A stretch of 64,000 bases of DNA from Shewanella sp. c952 (GCF_019654975.1 NZ_BPEW01000019.1:1-64000), one strand, 5' to 3'; counted from the first letter of the stretch, positions 9,553-19,380 are shown. Notes: a model not told the origin generated them from the letters alone. Made by a program: numbers and translations.

Positions 9553-9676
9553 TCTGTCACCCATCAAACCCACTGGTACATGCATTTAGCGCAAACGATT
9601 ATGCAAAAGTTAAGGCGAAGCAGTTTAATGACTCTCCCTTGCGATTTCCAGTCATACCTATCAACAATACGCTAAG

Positions 9677-10780
9677 TTATAAATAAGTGGCGAACGCTGC
9701 AACTTTTCCGATGGCGGCTTGGCTGCCTTTAAGGCTGAAATTATAACCACAGAGACTCACGTTTCCACGGCGCGCCATATCAACAATAATCGCCTTAGTA
9801 TCAAGCGGAGAAAAACGTGCTTCGGTGCCAGTATCGGCTAATAAGTCGACCTCAACGGGGCGATACTCAGTGCCATTATTAAACTTAAGCGCTGCACAGG
9901 TTCTATCACCTTTTGCAGTAGCAAGAGACCATAACGTGGTCGGTGATCCGGTCTCCCCTAACCATCTTACAATCAATACATCATCTTCAAGCACTAAACT
10001 AAAGCCATCCGGCAATGTTGTCATTTTGCGTTCAACAGTGGGCGCCTTAGCGATCTGTTCGACTGCAGTTATGTCTTGTTCTGCCGCAGTAGCATTATCG
10101 CTAGGTACTAGCGACCAAATGCTCAATAACAACATGCAAACCAATAAAGCTGCCACTCCTGAGAACGCTATTTTCTGATTGGCCATAAGCCAGCGCTGTA
10201 TTTTAATAAAGCCGCTGCTATTTGAGTTTGCTCCCTGCACAGGTGAATCTGTTGCAGTGTCATTAGCAAACCCTGCTTCAAAATCAGTTTCTGAGTTCGA
10301 AAAAGTAGTCGTTGCGGCTTCTTGATGACTCTCGCTGGCAGTTAACGTTGGCTCAACACGTACCCTTGAACCTTTTGTAACTGCGCGGTCGACTATTTTG
10401 ATAGGGCCAGAATATCCCTGTCGGTAACTAGCCTTTGAAATCGAGGGTAGAATGGCGATGTAGCCTATGGCTAACGCCGCAAACACCATAAAGGTAAGTA
10501 GCAGCATCACACTGTCAACATATACTAGAGTAAGCAATACCAAGATGAAAGGAGCCAGCGTTAACGCTATCAAGCGTGGCGTTTTGCCACTATCTCGTAG
10601 TCGTCTATAACTGGTTAAACCTAATATGGGTAGCAACAACATACCAACGACATACAATGTCGCTGTAGAGCCTAGTAGCACTGCAGCCAATAATAAAACA
10701 AAGAAAATCAGTCCACTGATGACCGCAAATCGCTGGCCGTTATCACGACCTACCAAACAAAAAAGTGCTGAAAACTGCAT
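9677..10780 (-). CDS. Membrane protein with DUF805-like N-terminus, function unknown
   Basis: A 367-residue protein. The first 120 residues hold about four hydrophobic segments and a SYRRLRDSGKTP loop that recalls DUF805 proteins. A low-complexity polar linker follows (about 130-195), then one more membrane segment (about 200-222), then a soluble domain of about 140 residues with a CAALKFNNGTEYRPVE region and two cysteines. The C-terminal domain would face the periplasm if the last segment is a signal anchor. It is a single gene on the minus strand. I do not recognise a function. Confidence 0.55.
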   Translation of the reverse strand: MQFSALFCLVGRDNGQRFAVISGLIFFVLLLAAVLLGSTATLYVVGMLLLPILGLTSYRRLRDSGKTPRLIALTLAPFILVLLTLVYVDSVMLLLTFMVFAALAIGYIAILPSISKASYRQGYSGPIKIVDRAVTKGSRVRVEPTLTASESHQEAATTTFSNSETDFEAGFANDTATDSPVQGANSNSSGFIKIQRWLMANQKIAFSGVAALLVCMLLLSIWSLVPSDNATAAEQDITAVEQIAKAPTVERKMTTLPDGFSLVLEDDVLIVRWLGETGSPTTLWSLATAKGDRTCAALKFNNGTEYRPVEVDLLADTGTEARFSPLDTKAIIVDMARRGNVSLCGYNFSLKGSQAAIGKVAAFATYL

Positions 10781-11011
10781 ACCCTGATATTCCTACCTTC
10801 TCAATCAAACCTAAATGAAAGTGGATGACTTTCCACTTAACTGTATTAATGCTCAGGCGAAAGCATAAAACTCAGTAAATAGCCTACCCAATTTGCTTGA
10901 GGATGTCAGTGTTTTAGCTGTATACCGCGAAATTAGTCTGAGAAATAGAGAGAAGCACTAAATTATGCCTCTACACGCTGTGATCACTAGCGCAAATATC
11001 GTCCTAGGCTG

Positions 11012-11017
11012 TATAAT
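11012..11017 (+). promoter_or_regulatory. Probable -10 element of the gmk promoter
   Basis: A consensus TATAAT at 11012-11017 sits 59 bases before the gmk start in a 295-base gap. The expected -35 position (10989-10994, AGCGCA) is poor, so only the -10 is supported. Nothing else is evident in 10781-11011. Confidence 0.5.
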
Positions 11018-11075
11018 GCGCGGCTAAATCTTTTCACTGGCCCCAAAGAGGGCTAAAGCACCGGATAGGCAAATC

Positions 11076-11699
11076 ATGACTGCACGCGGGAATCTATTTA
11101 TCGTCTCAGCGCCAAGTGGCGCAGGTAAATCATCACTGATATCAGCTTTATTAAAAGATCAACCAGCTGATATGCAAGTATCTGTGTCGCACACTACACG
11201 TCAGCCTCGTCCGGGTGAAACAAATGGTCAGCACTATCACTTTGTCAATCAAGATGAGTTTAAAGCACTCATTGCAGATAATGCGTTTTTCGAGTGGGCT
11301 GAGGTATTTGGTAACTACTACGGTACTTCACGAGTCACCATTGAACAGACACTTGCACAAGGTATCGACGTATTTCTCGATATTGATTGGCAAGGTGCCC
11401 AGCAAGTGAAAAAAGTGATGCCAGAATCCATTGGGATCTTTATTCTTCCTCCTTCACGTACTGAGTTAGAGCGCCGCCTTACTGGGCGTGGCCAAGATAG
11501 CCAAGAAGTGATTGCAGGCCGCATGGCACAAGCGGTATCAGAGATGTCGCACTATAATGAGTATGATTTTATTTTAGTGAACGATGATTTCGACAAAGCG
11601 CAGCGCGATCTTTTAGCAATCATTCATAGCCAAAGATTAACCACTGCTAGCCAAATTCATACGCAAAATGATATGATTAAAGATCTGTTGGCAGACTAA
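11076..11699 (+). CDS. gmk: Guanylate kinase
   Basis: A 207-residue protein phosphorylating GMP to GDP. The P-loop [10 protein letters not shown] is at residues 11-20, followed by the GMP-binding [11 protein letters not shown] and GQHYHF segments typical of Gmk. Length equals the family norm. It leads the gmk-rpoZ-spoT arrangement known from E. coli, with rpoZ 61 bases downstream. Confidence 0.97.
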   Translation: MTARGNLFIVSAPSGAGKSSLISALLKDQPADMQVSVSHTTRQPRPGETNGQHYHFVNQDEFKALIADNAFFEWAEVFGNYYGTSRVTIEQTLAQGIDVFLDIDWQGAQQVKKVMPESIGIFILPPSRTELERRLTGRGQDSQEVIAGRMAQAVSEMSHYNEYDFILVNDDFDKAQRDLLAIIHSQRLTTASQIHTQNDMIKDLLAD

Positions 11700-11760
11700 C
11701 TGTCTTCATGTACAATTTTGCGTCATTTTTTCAATCGATAAAACACTGGAGTTTCCAAAC

Positions 11761-12042
11761 ATGGCTCGCGTAACTGTAGAAGACGCCGTAAACAAAATCG
11801 GCAACCGTTTTGATATGATTCTGGTTGCAGCGCGTCGTGCTCGCCAAATCGCCGTGCAGGGTAAAGACCCTATGGTTGAAGAAGAGAACGACAAGCCAAC
11901 GGTTATCGCTTTACGCGAAATCGAACTAGGTTTAGTCACAGCTGATACTTTGGACGCCGATGAGCGCCAAACAGTTCGTGAACGTGAAGCGGCTGAAATT
12001 GCTGCCGTTGCTGCCATCGCTGAAGGCCGTAACGCTATATAA
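11761..12042 (+). CDS. rpoZ: RNA polymerase omega subunit
   Basis: A 93-residue protein starting [10 protein letters not shown], with the [15 protein letters not shown] segment that is nearly invariant in omega and the ALREIE motif. Omega helps assemble RNA polymerase and forms part of a ppGpp site, which makes its linkage to spoT meaningful. It ends 13 bases before the spoT start, and AAGGAG overlaps the rpoZ stop. Confidence 0.97.
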   Translation: MARVTVEDAVNKIGNRFDMILVAARRARQIAVQGKDPMVEEENDKPTVIALREIELGLVTADTLDADERQTVREREAAEIAAVAAIAEGRNAI

Positions 12043-12055
12043 GGAGTAGAGTCAC

Positions 12056-14161
12056 TTGTATCTGTTTGAAGGTCTCAAGGAGTCTGCTTCAGGTTATTTA
12101 GAACCTGAACAGGTAGAATTACTCAAGCAGGCCTATCAGGTGGCGCGCGATGCCCATGAAGGTCAGATGCGCACGAGTGGCGAACCTTATATTACCCATC
12201 CGGTTGCGGTAGCCCGCATCCTGGCCGATATGCGTCTCGATCATGAGACGCTTATGGCCGCACTCTTACACGACACCATCGAAGACACCCCTGTTACCAA
12301 AGAGGAGCTGGCTGAAATATTCAGTGAGTCTATTGCCGAATTGGTGGAAGGTGTATCTAAGCTCGACAAGCTAAAATTTCGCGATAAGAAAGAAGCACAA
12401 GCTGAAAACTTCCGCAAAATGATGATGGCGATGACCCAAGATATTCGCGTCATCTTAATCAAACTTGCCGATAGAACGCACAACATGCGTACCTTAGGTG
12501 CTTTACGCCCCGATAAACGTCGCCGCATTGCCCGTGAAACCCTCGAAATTTACGCCCCAATCGCCAACCGCCTTGGTATTCATAATATTAAGAGTGAGTT
12601 AGAGGATTTAGGTTTTCATGCCTACTATCCAATGCGCTATCGTGTATTAAAAGAGGTGGTAAAAGCCGCACGTGGTAATCGTAAAGAGCTAATCCAAAGT
12701 ATTGAAGCTGCTGTTGGCACTCGACTCGAAGACACCGGCCTTGAAGGCACGGTTAAAGGTCGTGAAAAGAATCTTTATTCCATCTATAACAAGATGCGCA
12801 ACAAAGAACTGCAGTTTCAAGAAGTCATGGATATCTATGCCTTCCGAGTCATCGTTGACTCCATCGATACCTGTTACCGCGTTATGGGTGCCATGCATGG
12901 CCTCTACAAACCCCGTCCAGGTCGATTCAAAGATTATATCGCTATCCCTAAAGCCAACGGCTATCAGTCATTACATACTTCACTATTTGGTCCTCACGGC
13001 GTGCCTGTTGAGATCCAGATCCGTACTGAAGATATGGACCAAATGGCAGATAAAGGGGTCGCGGCACATTGGTTATACAAGAAAGGCAGCTCACAAGAGC
13101 AAGGCACCACCACCCAAGTTCGTGCACGTAAGTGGATGCAAAGCCTGCTTGAACTGCAGCAAAGCGCCAGCACCTCTTTTGAATTCGTAGAAAACTTTAA
13201 GACTGAGCTATTTCCTGAAGAGATCTACGTGTTTACCCCTGAAGGGCGTATTCTAGAACTACCCGATGGTGCCACCGCAGTAGACTTTGCTTATGAAGTG
13301 CATACAGATGTTGGCAACACTTGTGTTGGTGCTCGCGTCAATCGCCAAGCCTATCCGTTAAGCCAACCGCTAATTTCAGGCCAAACCGTTGAGATCATCA
13401 CCGCGAAAGGTGCACGCCCTAATGCTGCATGGCTCAACTTTGTAGTGACAGGTAAAGCGCGCGCTAAAATTCGTCAGCTGCTCAAGAGTCTAAAAGAGGA
13501 TGATGCAGTTCTGCTCGGTAAACGCCTATTGAACCATGCGTTAGGCGACACTAAGCTAGATGACTTGCCAAAAGAGCAAGTTGAAAAAGTGGTCAATGAT
13601 ACTAAGCACGACACGCTTGATGAGTTACTCGCCGATATCGGCTTGGGTAATGCAATGAGTATTGTTATCGCCCAGCGTTTACGTGGCGATCAAGTTGACG
13701 CCCAAGAGACAAAAGAGTCACATACCATGCCGATCCGCGGCGCTGAAGGTATGTTGGTGACGTTTGCTAACTGCTGTCGCCCAATTCCTGGTGATGCGGT
13801 TATTGCTCATGTTAGTCCAGGTAAAGGCTTAGTGGTACACATGGAAAGCTGCGCCAATATCCGCGGTTACCAAGGTGAGCCCGACAAGTACATCCCAGTA
13901 CAGTGGGACAGCGCAGAAGGCGTTGAGTACCAAGCTAACTTACGAGTAGAGATTGTTAACCACCAAGGTGCGTTAGCTAAGATCACCTCAATTGTTGCCG
14001 CTGAAGGCTCCAATATTCATAACTTAACCACAGAAGAGCGCGATGGGCGTGTATTCCTCATCAACTTACGCATTTCTGTGCGAGATCGTATTCATTTAGC
14101 TAACGTGATGCGCCGTATTAGGGTTCTGCCTGAAGTACTGCGAACGTCACGTAACCGCTAG
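12056..14161 (+). CDS. spoT: Bifunctional (p)ppGpp synthetase/hydrolase SpoT
   Basis: A 701-residue RelA/SpoT protein, close to E. coli SpoT (702). An HD hydrolase domain (HxxxV...LLHDTIEDT, near residues 45-80) is intact, indicating ppGpp hydrolysis. The synthetase domain ([13 protein letters not shown] and YRVMGAMHG, about 230-330), TGS domain (VFTPEGRI, about 390-450) and C-terminal ACT domain follow. The start is TTG at 12056, preceded by AAGGAG at 12041-12046. The first residues YLFEGLKE match the E. coli SpoT N-terminus, which also begins at TTG. The weak start may keep expression low. It is downstream of rpoZ in the same operon. Confidence 0.97.
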   Translation: MYLFEGLKESASGYLEPEQVELLKQAYQVARDAHEGQMRTSGEPYITHPVAVARILADMRLDHETLMAALLHDTIEDTPVTKEELAEIFSESIAELVEGVSKLDKLKFRDKKEAQAENFRKMMMAMTQDIRVILIKLADRTHNMRTLGALRPDKRRRIARETLEIYAPIANRLGIHNIKSELEDLGFHAYYPMRYRVLKEVVKAARGNRKELIQSIEAAVGTRLEDTGLEGTVKGREKNLYSIYNKMRNKELQFQEVMDIYAFRVIVDSIDTCYRVMGAMHGLYKPRPGRFKDYIAIPKANGYQSLHTSLFGPHGVPVEIQIRTEDMDQMADKGVAAHWLYKKGSSQEQGTTTQVRARKWMQSLLELQQSASTSFEFVENFKTELFPEEIYVFTPEGRILELPDGATAVDFAYEVHTDVGNTCVGARVNRQAYPLSQPLISGQTVEIITAKGARPNAAWLNFVVTGKARAKIRQLLKSLKEDDAVLLGKRLLNHALGDTKLDDLPKEQVEKVVNDTKHDTLDELLADIGLGNAMSIVIAQRLRGDQVDAQETKESHTMPIRGAEGMLVTFANCCRPIPGDAVIAHVSPGKGLVVHMESCANIRGYQGEPDKYIPVQWDSAEGVEYQANLRVEIVNHQGALAKITSIVAAEGSNIHNLTTEERDGRVFLINLRISVRDRIHLANVMRRIRVLPEVLRTSRNR

Positions 14162-14210
14162 TTCATTTGAACTAAACATTAGTTTACTTAATACAGATAA
14201 AGGGAAGATC

Positions 14211-14594
14211 ATGGCAGAGAAGATTATCATTGCAACCGACAAAGCGCCGCAAGCTATCGGTACATACTCTCAAGCAGTTAAGGTAGGCAGCACGGTTTAT
14301 CTATCAGGTCAGATCCCACTGAATCCTGAGACAATGGAAATGGTAAGCGATGAGTTTGATGCGCAAGTAGTACAGGTTTTTGAAAACCTAACTGCTGTTT
14401 GTGCAGCTGCCGGTGGTTCATTAAGCGATATTGTTAAGCTTAATATCTTTATGACAGACCTAAGTAACTTTGCTACCGTGAACGAAATTATGGATCGCTA
14501 CTTTGAGCAACCTTACCCAGCTCGTGCAGCAATCGGTGTTAGCCAACTTCCAAAAGGCTCATTGGTTGAAATGGACGGCGTAATGGAAGTGTAA
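14211..14594 (+). CDS. ridA: RidA family enamine/imine deaminase
   Basis: A 127-residue YjgF/YER057c/UK114 protein. It has the [12 protein letters not shown] and [10 protein letters not shown] segments, the catalytic Arg in [14 protein letters not shown], and the terminal glutamate region VEMDGVMEV. RidA hydrolyses reactive enamine/imine intermediates such as 2-aminoacrylate in the cytoplasm. It follows spoT by 49 bases with AAAGGGA as ribosome site and ends at a strong terminator. Confidence 0.95.
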   Translation: MAEKIIIATDKAPQAIGTYSQAVKVGSTVYLSGQIPLNPETMEMVSDEFDAQVVQVFENLTAVCAAAGGSLSDIVKLNIFMTDLSNFATVNEIMDRYFEQPYPARAAIGVSQLPKGSLVEMDGVMEV

Positions 14595-14618
14595 TTCCAC
14601 TCCATTGACTAAAGAATC

Positions 14619-14640
14619 GGGCGCTACGGCGCCCTTTTTA
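14619..14640 (+). terminator. Intrinsic terminator after ridA
   Basis: Stem GGGCGC (14619-14624) with GCGCCC (14629-14634), tetraloop TACG, then TTTTT. It closes the gmk-rpoZ-spoT-ridA unit only 25 bases before trmH. Confidence 0.85.
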
Positions 14641-14665
14641 TTGATAAAAAAGTTTGGTAAAAAAC

Positions 14666-15352
14666 ATGAGTCCAGAACGCTTCGCCCGCATTAACAGTAT
14701 GCTAGACAACCGCCAGCCAGATCTAACACTGTGTTTAGACAAGGTGCATAAAACCAATAATATTGCAGCGGTTATTCGCACTGCTGATGCGGTTGGCATT
14801 CACGAAATTCATGCCGTATGGCCTGAGATTGAGATGCGTGTTTCCGGTAACACCGCCTCTGGTAGTCAGCAATGGGTGAAGTCTAAAGCGCACAATAAAA
14901 TGAGCGATGCGGTGGCAGAATTTCGTCGCCAAGATATGCAGATCCTCGCGACCAATTTCTCCGAAACCGCGGTCGACTTTCGTGAAATAGATTACACCCG
15001 TCCAACCGCTATCATTTTGGGTAATGAACGTGATGGCGTTAGCCCTGAAGGCATCGCCAGTGCCGATCAACATGTGATCATCCCGATGATTGGCATGGTG
15101 CAGTCACTCAATGTTTCTGTTGCTGGGGCACTGATAATGTATGAAGCTCAGCGCCAACGTGAAGCCGCTGGCATGTATGGTACTCGAAAGCTTGATGAGC
15201 AGTATTGTCAGATAAAACTGTTTGAACAAGGCCATCCTATATATGCCAAAGCCTGTCGCCGCAAAAAGCTTGTCTATCCAGCCATAGATGACGCCGGCCA
15301 AATTGTTGCTGATGAGCAATGGTGGCAAAAAATGCGTGCTCCTTCTGAATAA
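14666..15352 (+). CDS. trmH: tRNA (guanosine-18-2'-O)-methyltransferase
   Basis: A 228-residue SPOUT methyltransferase. The knotted C-terminal motifs are readable: ILGNERDGVSPE, IPMIGMVQSLNVSVA and the ALIMYEAQRQR helix. The N-terminal NNIAAVIRTADAVG motif also matches TrmH. It methylates the ribose of G18 in tRNA. A TTG at 14654 extends the frame by four codons, but ATG 14666 gives MSPERFARI, which aligns with the E. coli MNPTRYARI. As in E. coli it follows spoT, here with ridA between them. Confidence 0.95.
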   Translation: MSPERFARINSMLDNRQPDLTLCLDKVHKTNNIAAVIRTADAVGIHEIHAVWPEIEMRVSGNTASGSQQWVKSKAHNKMSDAVAEFRRQDMQILATNFSETAVDFREIDYTRPTAIILGNERDGVSPEGIASADQHVIIPMIGMVQSLNVSVAGALIMYEAQRQREAAGMYGTRKLDEQYCQIKLFEQGHPIYAKACRRKKLVYPAIDDAGQIVADEQWWQKMRAPSE

Positions 15353-15373
15353 TAACCTACAACACAGTCAAAA

Positions 15374-15417
15374 TAGCCAAGAAGCGCGGCCCTTCGGGCT
15401 CGTTTCAATGCTTTTAT
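15374..15417. repeat. Interspersed repeat, copy 1
   Basis: The segment GCCAAGAAGCGCGGCCCTTC...TTTCAATGCTTTTAT recurs with a few changes at 62741-62783. Both copies lie directly downstream of a gene. Inside, CGGCCCTTCGGGCTCG could fold. The two copies also share a looser following part rich in GCGCTTTTC/ACTTAGC. This copy accounts for part of the 449-base gap at 15353-15801. I see no gene in the rest of that gap. Confidence 0.65.
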
Positions 15418-15656
15418 TCTTTTATGACTAGAATGCGTTACGAGCTTTTCGCTTAGCCAGCTAACCTGGAATCGCTCAAGCCTGGTACTAAAATAATTAT
15501 TCCTTACGGTAAAGAATCGAACAAAAATAAGCTCAAAAGATCAACAGCCTCTAGTCATACAGTGCTAGCTCGATCAGTTAGCACTTCCTTATCCCCCACT
15601 GCATCTCCACTCCTTCTAGCCCAAAAGGCATGCTTTAACGACATCATTGCGAGAAA

Positions 15657-15699
15657 TTGTAACGAGCGTTTGAAAAAGTTGTCATAGATCACATTTTTC
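15657..15699 (+). promoter_or_regulatory. Candidate fatty-acid regulator and CRP-like sites upstream of the acyl-CoA ligase
   Basis: An imperfect palindrome TTGTAACGAGCGTTTGAA (15657-15674) resembles the PsrA operator pattern (CAAAC-N2-4-GTTTG), a TetR-family control of fatty-acid degradation in Shewanella and Pseudomonas. It is followed by AGATCACATTT (near 15686-15698), a good right half of a CRP site with a poor left half. They lie about 100-145 bases before the ligase start. Site assignment is inference. Confidence 0.35.
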
Positions 15700-15801
15700 G
15701 CCATACTCAATATTGTCACATCAGACTGTTAAACAAACGATTAAAACAAAAAAGCAGCAACAGTCTGAATTGGAATTAACAATAATCAATATGGAATTGC
15801 G

Positions 15802-17457
15802 ATGGAATCTTCTATGAAAACCCCAATTGAAATGCTTGAACATTGGGTTGAAAAACAAGGCGATCAAGTATATTTAAAGCAGCCTATTGACGGTCAATAC
15901 AAGACCTTTACTTGGCGAGATGTACAAATTAAGATGCAGCAAATTGCTGGTGCACTTAGACATCTAGGCCTAAACCCTGGCGATAAAGTTGCCATTCTTT
16001 CTAAAAACTGTGCCGAATGGTTTATCACCGATTTAGCCCTTATGCATGGTGGCTATATTAGCGTTCCGATTTACCCTACAGCCAATGCCGACACCATACG
16101 TTACACGCTAGAGCACAGTGAATCTAAAGCGATATTCATCGGTAAACTTGATTACTGGGCAGACCAAGAAAGTGGCGTTGGCGGTGAAATTTTACGTATG
16201 GCAATGCCTTACGACACCATGCCTGCACAATACCATTGGGATAAACTACTCACTCTAGGCCAGCCGTTAATCGATGCGCCATTGCCAACTCTTGAACAGA
16301 TCATGAGCTTAGTTTATACCTCTGGCTCAACAGGAAAACCTAAAGGCGCAATCCAAACTTTTGCCAGTTATGGCTGGACTTGTAACGCTGTAGTGCGTGA
16401 TTTAAAAACTGATGTTGAAGATAGATTAATCTCATACCTGCCACTCGCACACATCACCGAGCGCGTTGCGATGGAAGGCTCTTCATTCTATTCAGGTAGT
16501 AGTGTGGCTTTTGTTGAGAATCTCGATAGCTTTGTTGCCGATGTGCAGCGAGCTAGACCGACAGTGTTCTTCTCGGTACCGCGCCTTTGGAGCCTGTTCC
16601 AGAAAAATATTATCGATAAGATTGGTGCCAGTAAACTTAATTTTTTACTTAAGGTCCCTATTGTTAGCGGCATCGTAAAACGTAAAATTCATGCCGGGCT
16701 TGGCCTTGAGCATTGTCATCTTCTCGGTTCCGGTTCAGCCCCCATTCCACCATCACTGGTCAGCTGGTACCACAAAATCGGCCTTAATATTAGTGAAGCT
16801 TGGGGCATGACGGAAAACTGCGCCTACTCCATTATTAACCATCCATTTGATGCCAGCAAAATTGGTACGGTAGGACACGCGGTTGAGGGATGTTCCATCA
16901 AGCAATCTGATGTCGGCGAACTCATGGTTAAGAGCCCAGGATTAATGCAGGGTTACTATAAGCAACCAGAAGAGACTGCTGCTTGCTTTGATGAAGAAGG
17001 TTACTTCTATACTGGTGATGTAGTCAGTATCGATGACGATGGCTGCGTAACCATTACTGGCCGCGTGAAAGATAACTTCAAAACCTCTAAAGGTAAGTAT
17101 GTTGCACCTGTTCCTATCGAGCGTAAGTTAGCACAAGATCTTCATGTTGAAATGATCTGCGTTATTGGCTCAGGCTTGCCGCATCCAGTTGCGCTAGTGC
17201 AACTGTCAGAAGGCGCTTCGTTACAACCTAGAGAAGAGATCAGAACCTCTTTGAAGAATACTCTAGATGCAGTTAATCCTCATCTTGAATCCCATGAAAC
17301 AGTCGATGCAATCATTGTTGTAAAGGAAAATTGGGACGTCGACAATGATGTATTAACTCCAACGTTGAAGATCAAACGTCACGTACTGGAGAAAAGTTTC
17401 AGTGAGAAAGTCGACGGTATTCGCGGTGGAAAAATCTGCTGGGAAGATGAAATTTAA
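15802..17457 (+). CDS. Long-chain fatty-acid/AMP-dependent acyl-CoA ligase
   Basis: A 551-residue ANL-superfamily adenylating enzyme. The AMP-binding motif TSGSTGKPKGA is at about residues 172-182, with SEAWGMTEN, YTGDVV and the hinge GRVKDNFKTSKGKYV downstream. The last matches the long-chain acyl-CoA synthetase (FAA/FACS) signature better than aryl ligases. It activates fatty acids as CoA thioesters using ATP. The start is uncertain between ATG 15802 and ATG 15814. It is monocistronic, between a 449-base upstream region with possible PsrA and CRP sites and a terminator. Confidence 0.85.
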   Translation: MESSMKTPIEMLEHWVEKQGDQVYLKQPIDGQYKTFTWRDVQIKMQQIAGALRHLGLNPGDKVAILSKNCAEWFITDLALMHGGYISVPIYPTANADTIRYTLEHSESKAIFIGKLDYWADQESGVGGEILRMAMPYDTMPAQYHWDKLLTLGQPLIDAPLPTLEQIMSLVYTSGSTGKPKGAIQTFASYGWTCNAVVRDLKTDVEDRLISYLPLAHITERVAMEGSSFYSGSSVAFVENLDSFVADVQRARPTVFFSVPRLWSLFQKNIIDKIGASKLNFLLKVPIVSGIVKRKIHAGLGLEHCHLLGSGSAPIPPSLVSWYHKIGLNISEAWGMTENCAYSIINHPFDASKIGTVGHAVEGCSIKQSDVGELMVKSPGLMQGYYKQPEETAACFDEEGYFYTGDVVSIDDDGCVTITGRVKDNFKTSKGKYVAPVPIERKLAQDLHVEMICVIGSGLPHPVALVQLSEGASLQPREEIRTSLKNTLDAVNPHLESHETVDAIIVVKENWDVDNDVLTPTLKIKRHVLEKSFSEKVDGIRGGKICWEDEI

Positions 17458-17484
17458 CTATCTTCCGATGATGCTTTAAAAATT

Positions 17485-17512
17485 AACAGCACACCTTGAG
17501 GTGTGCTGTTTT
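17485..17512 (+). terminator. Intrinsic terminator after the acyl-CoA ligase
   Basis: Perfect 11-bp stem AACAGCACACC (17485-17495) and GGTGTGCTGTT (17500-17510) around loop TTGA, followed by a short T run. Confidence 0.85.
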
Positions 17513-17658
17513 GTAATGGCTACACTTCAAAGCCTAAGCTGTATCATCAGGCAGAACGAGTAAACTATATTTAATGCTTACTGGCTGATTATTTGTTGCG
17601 CTCTTAGCAAAAATAACTATGCTAGCCGTCCTTTTAATTTCATCTAATAAGTAGTGCT

Positions 17659-18582
17659 ATGATCACTTGGTTATCGATTATTGGCGGGTTTGTGATTCTA
17701 ACCCTAGGCGCTGAATCACTAGTGAGAGGCGCAAGTAGTATCGCGCTTAAACTTGGCTTATCACCGTTAATTATCGGCTTAACGATAGTAGCTTTTGGTA
17801 CCAGTGCGCCAGAGCTTGCGGTGAGTATTAAGTCGGCAGTTGCTGGCAATAGCGGAATTGCACTGGGAAATGTGATTGGCTCCAACATTGCAAATATAGG
17901 CTTGATCTTGGGTATAACCGCGCTTATCCGGCCGATAAAAATTGAGTCGCAAATGGTGAAACGTGATATCCCCATTATGATTGCAGCATCACTGCTATTT
18001 TGGGGTTTGTTGCTTGATGATGGATTAAGCTTTATCGATGGTGCAATTCTTAGCACTCTGCTCGTAACCTACTTAAGCTACGCCTATTTCACTGCTGACA
18101 AACAAGCCTCAGATGAAACTGAAGACGTAGGACAACGCCAATGGCTTTCCATCATCTTTATCATTGTCGGTATTAGTATGTTGGTTGGTGGCGGGATCTT
18201 ATTTGTTGATGGCGCGGTCGCACTAGCGCAATCCTTCGGGATCAGCGAAATCATTATTGGACTGACAATTGTCGCCATAGGGACAAGTATGCCAGAGCTG
18301 GTGACCTCTATCGTTGCCGCACTCAAAGGGCAAAGTGATATTGCTATCGGTAATGTTGTAGGCTCAAATCTATTCAACATTTTGGGGATCTTAGGCGTCA
18401 CCGCACTTATTCACCCTATTATTGGCAGCGAAATTAGCCCCCTTGATTGGCAAGTGATGATAGGACTCGCGGTTATGCTACTCCCCTTTGCCTACACAGG
18501 TTTGCGTATTGGTCGCCGCGAAGGAGCGATCTTGATATTGGGCTACTTGGCCTATATCAGCTATTTAGTGACTCAAGCATAA
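17659..18582 (+). CDS. Na+/Ca2+ exchanger family (YrbG-like) membrane protein
   Basis: A 307-residue integral membrane protein of about ten segments. It carries two inverted alpha-repeats typical of the CaCA superfamily: GLTIVAFGTSAPELAVSI with GNVIGSNIANIGLILG in the first half, and GLTIVAIGTSMPELVTSI with GNVVGSNLFNILGILG in the second. These segments bind the ion. YrbG-like exchangers in bacteria probably exchange Ca2+ for Na+ or H+ at the inner membrane. It is a stand-alone gene with a poor ribosome site. Confidence 0.9.
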   Translation: MITWLSIIGGFVILTLGAESLVRGASSIALKLGLSPLIIGLTIVAFGTSAPELAVSIKSAVAGNSGIALGNVIGSNIANIGLILGITALIRPIKIESQMVKRDIPIMIAASLLFWGLLLDDGLSFIDGAILSTLLVTYLSYAYFTADKQASDETEDVGQRQWLSIIFIIVGISMLVGGGILFVDGAVALAQSFGISEIIIGLTIVAIGTSMPELVTSIVAALKGQSDIAIGNVVGSNLFNILGILGVTALIHPIIGSEISPLDWQVMIGLAVMLLPFAYTGLRIGRREGAILILGYLAYISYLVTQA

Positions 18583-18586
18583 GCTA

Positions 18587-18620
18587 ATGACATTTGTCAT
18601 GCTGATCTGGTGACGTTTGT
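18587..18620 (+). promoter_or_regulatory. Palindrome ATGACATTTGTCAT and half-repeat upstream of the two-component locus
   Basis: A perfect palindrome ATGACA-TT-TGTCAT (18587-18600) is followed 23 bases later by a direct repeat of its half, TGACGTTTGT (18611-18620), then TGCCTACAGCG. A similar arrangement (ATGACA-N7-TGTCAT then TGCCTATAGTG) stands at 60084-60115, upstream of a small membrane-protein/HTH locus. The site precedes the repeat protein and the DesK/DesR-like pair, so it may be the response-regulator operator. Confidence 0.45.
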
Positions 18621-18690
18621 GCCTACAGCGTCATTCCACAATCTTTAATAATAGTCCTGTACCCAATACAGGGCTCAAAAGGAGATTGAT

Positions 18691-19380
18691 ATGAAATCAC
18701 TATTACTGGTTACTTCAATGGCTATTATCAGCCAATTTGCTCAAGCAGATACTATTAGCAATATAGATGCCGCCGCAAACCATATGGACGTTAAAAGCTT
18801 ACAATCACTCACCGAACAAGGTGATGCTTACCAGCAAGCCTATGCAGGCTATCGTCTCGCAATCAGCGCCAATATTTTAGGTCAACGCGAGCTTGCTATC
18901 AGTGCTCTCGAGTCAGCAAGAGAGAGCCTTGAGCCACTAACGACATCGAATGCTAACGCAGACAACCTAGCCCTGCTCTCTTCTGTTTACGGCATGTTAA
19001 TCGGCCTAGATTATAGTAAGGGAGCACTTTATGGACCCAAAGCTGCCAGTGCGATAGAACAAGCTAAAGCGTTAGATCCTACTAACCCTCGGGTGCCATT
19101 AGTGCAAGCGATTGCGGCTTTTAATACCCCTGAAACCTACGGTGGCAGCAAACAGCGAGCTGTAGACTTGAGTTCCCAAGCGATTGAGCTTTACGCAATC
19201 CCCTGTGATAACATTTGCTGGGGACACGCAGAAGCCTACACATGGCGAGGGCTCGCCAAGCAGAGTTTAGGCGATGCAGAAGGCGCAATAGCTGACTGGC
19301 AACAAGCCTTAGCTGTTGAAGAAGATTATGGTTGGGCACAGTTTTTACTGCAGCAAAATAGCCAAAGTGCACAGCGATAA
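18691..19380 (+). CDS. Exported TPR-like protein of unknown function
   Basis: A 229-residue protein with a signal peptide (MKSLLLVTSMAIISQFAQA). The body is alanine-rich and helical, with TPR-like units (residues about 35-70, 125-160, 175-215: AYTWRGLAKQSLGDAEGAIADWQQAL is one such unit, shown only in part here). It starts with AAGGAG at good spacing. It precedes the sensor kinase by 102 bases, with a strong hairpin between. Its role is unknown; co-control with the two-component system is inferred from position and the upstream palindrome. Confidence 0.65.
   Translation: MKSLLLVTSMAIISQFAQADTISNIDAAANHMDVKSLQSLTEQGDAYQQAYAGYRLAISANILGQRELAISALESARESLEPLTTSNANADNLALLSSVYGMLIGLDYSKGALYGPKAASAIEQAKALDPTNPRVPLVQAIAAFNTPETYGGSKQRAVDLSSQAIELYAIPCDNICWGHAEAYTWRGLAKQSLGDAEGAIADWQQALAVEEDYGWAQFLLQQNSQSAQR

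Noticed and set aside
15678..15699. A full CRP site upstream of the acyl-CoA ligase
   Set aside because: Only the right half AGATCACATTT is good. The left half deviates at five positions, so I list it only as CRP-like.
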